A stretch of DNA of 57,815 nt from Alphaproteobacteria bacterium (GTDB lineage: Bacteria; Pseudomonadota; Alphaproteobacteria; Caulobacterales; Caulobacteraceae). Of the stretch, positions 54,889 through 57,815 are shown one piece after another. A model generated the notes under the pieces. The model had not been told where the DNA came from. It saw only the letters and a list, made by a program, of their open reading frames with translations, and searched no databases. A program made the position numbers and the translations under genes. The stretch covers positions 1-57,815 of the forward strand of contig JAHKAM010000083.1 of assembly GCA_018826515.1 (NCBI GenBank), read 5' to 3'. Positions within the stretch are counted from its first letter, which is position 1. Each line of letters starts with the position of its first letter.

Positions 54889-55076
54889 TCCAGGGCGTAA
54901 TCCCGTTCGCCCGGGGTTTGCGAATGAACCGTGGCCAGGGCGTCGCCGGCCGTCCCTTTCATGCCAAGGCGGACGCGCATCGGCCCGTGCTGGCGGGCAA
55001 GCTGTTCATCTTCGCGCGCATGCTGGTCCTGGCGGCCGCAAATCGCGTCCACCTGGCCCCGGATCTCGCCAGCGCC
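54846..55076 (-). pseudogene. 3' remnant of the AMP/thymidine phosphorylase gene
   Basis: Encodes only the C-terminal ~75 residues of the phosphorylase: GQVDAICGRQ, MRVRLGMKGTAGDALATVHS and ALDYAASHGDRIEVDV, matching MQVRLGTEVSAGQPLLTVHA and ALDYAASHGEMIDIEA of the intact gene. No start, nucleotide loop or catalytic domain remain. Confidence 0.85.
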
Positions 55077-55131
55077 CGTCACATTACCAAGGACTTCCGG
55101 CGCGGTCGGACGTCTGAAGCGCGACCTGGTG

Positions 55132-55326
55132 ATGGAAACCCTGCTCGCTCTGGCGCTCCTCGTCGTGGTCGTGGTCGCGGTGGCGCCCTGGCTCCGGTCA
55201 CGCCCATCACCATGGCGAAGTCGGCATGGCGGCTGGCGCGCGACTCCCTTGCCAGACGACCCCCGCCGGGCCCCGGCGCCCAGCCGCCGCCCGCCTGGCG
55301 CCGGTGGCGCTCACGCACCAATCTGA
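55132..55326 (+). CDS. Possible small single-span membrane protein
   Basis: A 64-residue frame: METLLALALLVVVVVAVAPW forms one membrane helix, followed by an Arg/Pro-rich cytosolic tail. No family recognised and no good ribosome site. It may be spurious, but the hydrophobic start is unlike the shadow frames nearby. Confidence 0.3.
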   Translation: METLLALALLVVVVVAVAPWLRSRPSPWRSRHGGWRATPLPDDPRRAPAPSRRPPGAGGAHAPI

Positions 55327-55363
55327 CTAGGCTGGGACGGAGATGGAATCCTGAGGGGGCGGC

Positions 55364-56635
55364 GTGCCGGATCGACTTCAAGAGCTTATCGAGCAGTGGC
55401 GCGACGACCCTTCGGCGACTTATCAGACGTGGTTCCTGTGGGATGAACGGCTGAAGAATTTCCGGTCCATCCGCCGGGGCATCGGTCAGGTCGTCGAGGA
55501 GATCGAGGCGGGCCGGTTCGGCGTCGCCTATCGTGGCTCGTCGCTGGAGACCATCGTCCATTCGGTCGCCGAACAACGCCAGATATTCAGGGGCGCCGAC
55601 CACGCGTTCCTGTGGAAGCCCAAGCTCCGGATTCCCGACATCTACGAGAACCCGCCCAACCAGCGCGCCTTTGGCCGTCTGCTGCATCACTGCAGCTGCT
55701 GTTCAACCGGCGCCGAGATCCTGTCCGGCATCCGCACGATCGATCAGCTCAAGATCAAGGGCCTCGGGCCGGCCGTGGCGAACCTGATCTACTTCCTGCA
55801 TCCCACGCACGCCCCGCCGTTCAACACCGCCATCGTCAATGGCTACAACGCAATCACCGGGTCGAAAGTGAAGCTGGGCAGCTGGGAGCACTATCTGGCC
55901 ATGCGAGAGGGAATTCTGGAACTCAACGCCCGCTATCGCGACCTGCTGTCAAACGACCTGGGCGCCATCGCTGGCTTCCTGTTCGATGTCGGGTCAGGAC
56001 GATACCCCGCTCCGCCCCTGGAAAGCGAAGATCTCTCTGACCGTGACTGGGATCGGCGGCTGGCTGAAGCCCGGGCTGAAGCGGTGAAGTTCGAGAAGAC
56101 CGCGCTGCAGCAACGCGACACTGATCGCACCCACACCGAAGTTCAGGCATGGATCCGGGATCTGGGGCGAGCGCTCGGCTATCGCGTGTGGATCGCCGCC
56201 AATGACCGCAGCCGGCCTTATGACGGCGCGCGTCTCGGTGAGGGTTGTCTGGACCAGCTGCCCGCGGCGCTGGCGAACGGCGCGGGTGCAGAGTCGATCC
56301 GCCTCATCGACGTCCTCTGGCTGGAGGCCGGCGCGGATCGCGTGACAGCCGCCTTTGAGGTCGAACACTCCACCACGATATATTCTGGCGTCGTGCGCAT
56401 GCTGGACCTCGCCCTGTCTGGCGAGCTACATGCCTCCGCGGGCCTGTTCCTGGTGGCGCCAGACAGCCGCGAGGGCGATGTCCGCGCCCAGTTGCGGCGG
56501 CCCGCCTTCAGCCGGATCGCGGACCTTGACGTGCGCTACCTTCCCTATGGCGAACTGGAACGGCACCGGGCTTCAATCGCCCGCTTCGGGACCGACCTCC
56601 GGGCGCTGACCGAAATTTCGCACCGTCTGATCTAG
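55364..56635 (+). CDS. HhH plus PD-(D/E)xK-like nuclease, candidate restriction enzyme
   Basis: Product of 423 residues. The middle holds a helix-hairpin-helix-like motif, IKGLGPAVANLIYFLHPTHA followed by PFNTAIVNGYN, as in base-excision glycosylases. The C-terminal part has IDVLWLEAGADRVTAAFEVE then HSTTIYSGVVRMLDLAL, a D-x(n)-E-x-E arrangement typical of restriction-type nucleases. No methyltransferase gene is adjacent, so a modification-dependent or solitary defence nuclease is possible; function is not proven. GTG start, GGGGGCGGC just upstream. Confidence 0.6.
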   Translation: MPDRLQELIEQWRDDPSATYQTWFLWDERLKNFRSIRRGIGQVVEEIEAGRFGVAYRGSSLETIVHSVAEQRQIFRGADHAFLWKPKLRIPDIYENPPNQRAFGRLLHHCSCCSTGAEILSGIRTIDQLKIKGLGPAVANLIYFLHPTHAPPFNTAIVNGYNAITGSKVKLGSWEHYLAMREGILELNARYRDLLSNDLGAIAGFLFDVGSGRYPAPPLESEDLSDRDWDRRLAEARAEAVKFEKTALQQRDTDRTHTEVQAWIRDLGRALGYRVWIAANDRSRPYDGARLGEGCLDQLPAALANGAGAESIRLIDVLWLEAGADRVTAAFEVEHSTTIYSGVVRMLDLALSGELHASAGLFLVAPDSREGDVRAQLRRPAFSRIADLDVRYLPYGELERHRASIARFGTDLRALTEISHRLI

Positions 56636-56822
56636 ATCGGCATAGGACCGACAAGGAGACCGCCGCGAAAAACGCCGACCTGGCCGAAGGCGAGCGGCAG
56701 GATGGCGATCTCAGGCGACGCCAACCAATGGTTGGGATGCCGAACCTGGCGTCGCTCACAATCGCGGGCCAGTAATCGCGCACGACACGAATGGGTCGGA
56801 ACACATAGCGATGCGGTCGCCG

Positions 56823-57680
56823 TCACCCCCCGTCCTTCAACCGAGCTCGGCCTGTGTTTCCAGTGGCGCGCGAAGTCGCTTCGGCGACTACCTTCTCATG
56901 CTGAGCACATATGCGCGGCCAGAGAGCCGCGGCTTCGGGGCAGACGATGCCGAACACCCGCCGAAGACTGGCGACGTAAGCCTCTGCACCGTCGAGCAGG
57001 CGCACGGTTGTTCGCTGGCCTTGCAGCCGGCATAGGCCGCGCCCCAGAAGCAGCACTATGCCGCCGTCGAGGTGCCGCTGGCAAACAGCGTTGCGAAGGT
57101 GGGGCGAAGCGGAGGACGTCCGCATCCATTCCGACGCAGCGATCAGACGCGCGCGATCTACGGGCTCCAGGGTAAAGTCGTAGTAGGGGATGCTGGCATT
57201 CGCGTGATTGTGAAGCCGCCACCATTCTGAATCGAGAGGTTCGAGCCAGAAGTTCAGTTTTCCTTGTCGATGCAACCCAGAACGAAGTGGAATGGGCTCG
57301 CGCAGGCCATCGCCAAAGCCGACATCGGCCAAGTAGGGTTGGTCGAGATCAATACGAAGGAGCGGATGTACTCCCTCTTCGGAACGGTTCCATCGATCAC
57401 GCTTGATGACGGCCGCCAAGGTTCTCACACGATATCCCGCCGCCTCGAGCGCACCCGCGAACAATGCGTTCATCTCGAAACACCAACCGCCTCGATTGCC
57501 CCTTACAAGCTTGTCAAAAGCTCTGTCACCATCAACGCTTAGCTCGCGACCGAGCAGCACATCGAGGTTTTCATAGGGGATAGTCCGCAGATGGGCGCGA
57601 TGCATGCGCCGCAGGAATGCCAGGTCCGGCGCACAGCGTCGTGGAATGCCGATACGTTGCAAGTAGGCGTCGAGGTCCAC
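56823..57680 (-). CDS. nat: Arylamine N-acetyltransferase
   Basis: Product of 285 residues. The Cys-His-Asp triad is visible: RGGWCFEMN (C67), GVHPLLRIDL (H105) and YLADVGFGDG (D119). It moves the acetyl group of acetyl-CoA onto aromatic amines or hydrazines. It stands alone at the right edge and is not obviously linked to the metal and stress genes. No island promoter match upstream in the visible part. Confidence 0.92.
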   Translation of the reverse strand: MDLDAYLQRIGIPRRCAPDLAFLRRMHRAHLRTIPYENLDVLLGRELSVDGDRAFDKLVRGNRGGWCFEMNALFAGALEAAGYRVRTLAAVIKRDRWNRSEEGVHPLLRIDLDQPYLADVGFGDGLREPIPLRSGLHRQGKLNFWLEPLDSEWWRLHNHANASIPYYDFTLEPVDRARLIAASEWMRTSSASPHLRNAVCQRHLDGGIVLLLGRGLCRLQGQRTTVRLLDGAEAYVASLRRVFGIVCPEAAALWPRICAQHEKVVAEATSRATGNTGRARLKDGG

Positions 57681-57815
57681 GGGGCTGAAATCCTTTTATG
57701 TTTCGATCCGGAGGACCCAGACCAGCATCGGGAGAATGGTTAATGGGATCGCTGGGCCGGGCCCGCATCGACGCCGGGTCCGCCAGCGCCAGGGCAGGCG
57801 CGCTGCGGCCAGGCC

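Overview
The window is GC-rich DNA, with stops and starts typical of an aerobic alphaproteobacterium. The backbone genes, NAD- and copper-handling families and FnrL/FixK-type boxes point to the Caulobacterales (Brevundimonas/Caulobacter/Phenylobacterium-like). That assignment is inference; no rRNA, tRNA or core taxonomic marker is present. The left end looks like plasmid or integrative-element backbone, and the rest like a metal and stress accessory island.

Layout. (1) 1-8.6 kb, minus strand: an SSB-like protein (cut by the window edge), a methyltransferase/strawberry-notch helicase fusion, a ParB-like protein, a Toprim primase-like protein and RadC, followed by a frameshifted secreted nuclease and an IS6-type transposase remnant. 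(2) 9.5-16.8 kb: membrane-lipid and envelope genes (a YflT-like stress protein, cyclopropane-fatty-acid synthase, PlsC acyltransferase, a GT4 glycosyltransferase, small His/Gly-rich and two-helix membrane proteins, a lipoprotein). (3) 16.7-26.7 kb: an ATP-grasp protein, acetate kinase, a small membrane protein, an isoprenylcysteine-type methyltransferase, an ECF sigma factor, an AMP/thymidine phosphorylase, a beta-CASP nuclease and a phosphoketolase-family enzyme. (4) An IS110 element at 27-28 kb. (5) 28.2-36.3 kb: a flavin-binding protein, a DUF305 lipoprotein, an HMA/MFS pair, type II GAPDH, a beta-phosphoglucomutase-like HAD protein, a GH65 phosphorylase and a cytochrome c. (6) 36.7-43.4 kb: a CusCBA-F copper efflux operon. 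(7) 43.5-50.6 kb: PRPP synthetase, D-lactate dehydrogenase and a YhiI/RbbA-like ABC exporter. (8) 50.7-55.1 kb: a decayed second copy of the acetate kinase / methyltransferase / sigma / phosphorylase module with a copper-type P-ATPase inside it. (9) A candidate stand-alone HhH/restriction-type nuclease and an arylamine N-acetyltransferase.

The main finding is a recurring two-block promoter, (T)GTAA-N17-CGTC (two sites have N18). It occurs 13 times, always 35-90 bp before a gene or a gene remnant in the right orientation. It ties together cfa, plsC-GT4, the small membrane proteins, ackA, the phosphoketolase/beta-CASP/phosphorylase operon, HMA-MFS, PRPP synthetase, the ABC exporter/ldhA operon and the copper ATPase. 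Two paralogous ECF sigma factors lie in the window. Both carry a C-x2-C-x3-C tail at the same residues (194/197/201), and neither has an anti-sigma gene beside it. They are the obvious candidates to read these promoters, perhaps sensing metal or redox state through the tail.

A second layer is two perfect FNR/FixK boxes (TTGAT-N4-ATCAA), before type II GAPDH / HAD-GH65 and before the cytochrome c. Together the genes can be read as a survival programme for oxygen limitation and metal stress. Disaccharide phosphorolysis (GH65, HAD), phosphoketolase plus acetate kinase, GAPDH and lactate dehydrogenase would supply ATP and redox balance. Lipid modification, copper export and nucleotide salvage would protect the cell. 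That functional reading is inference from gene content and shared promoters.
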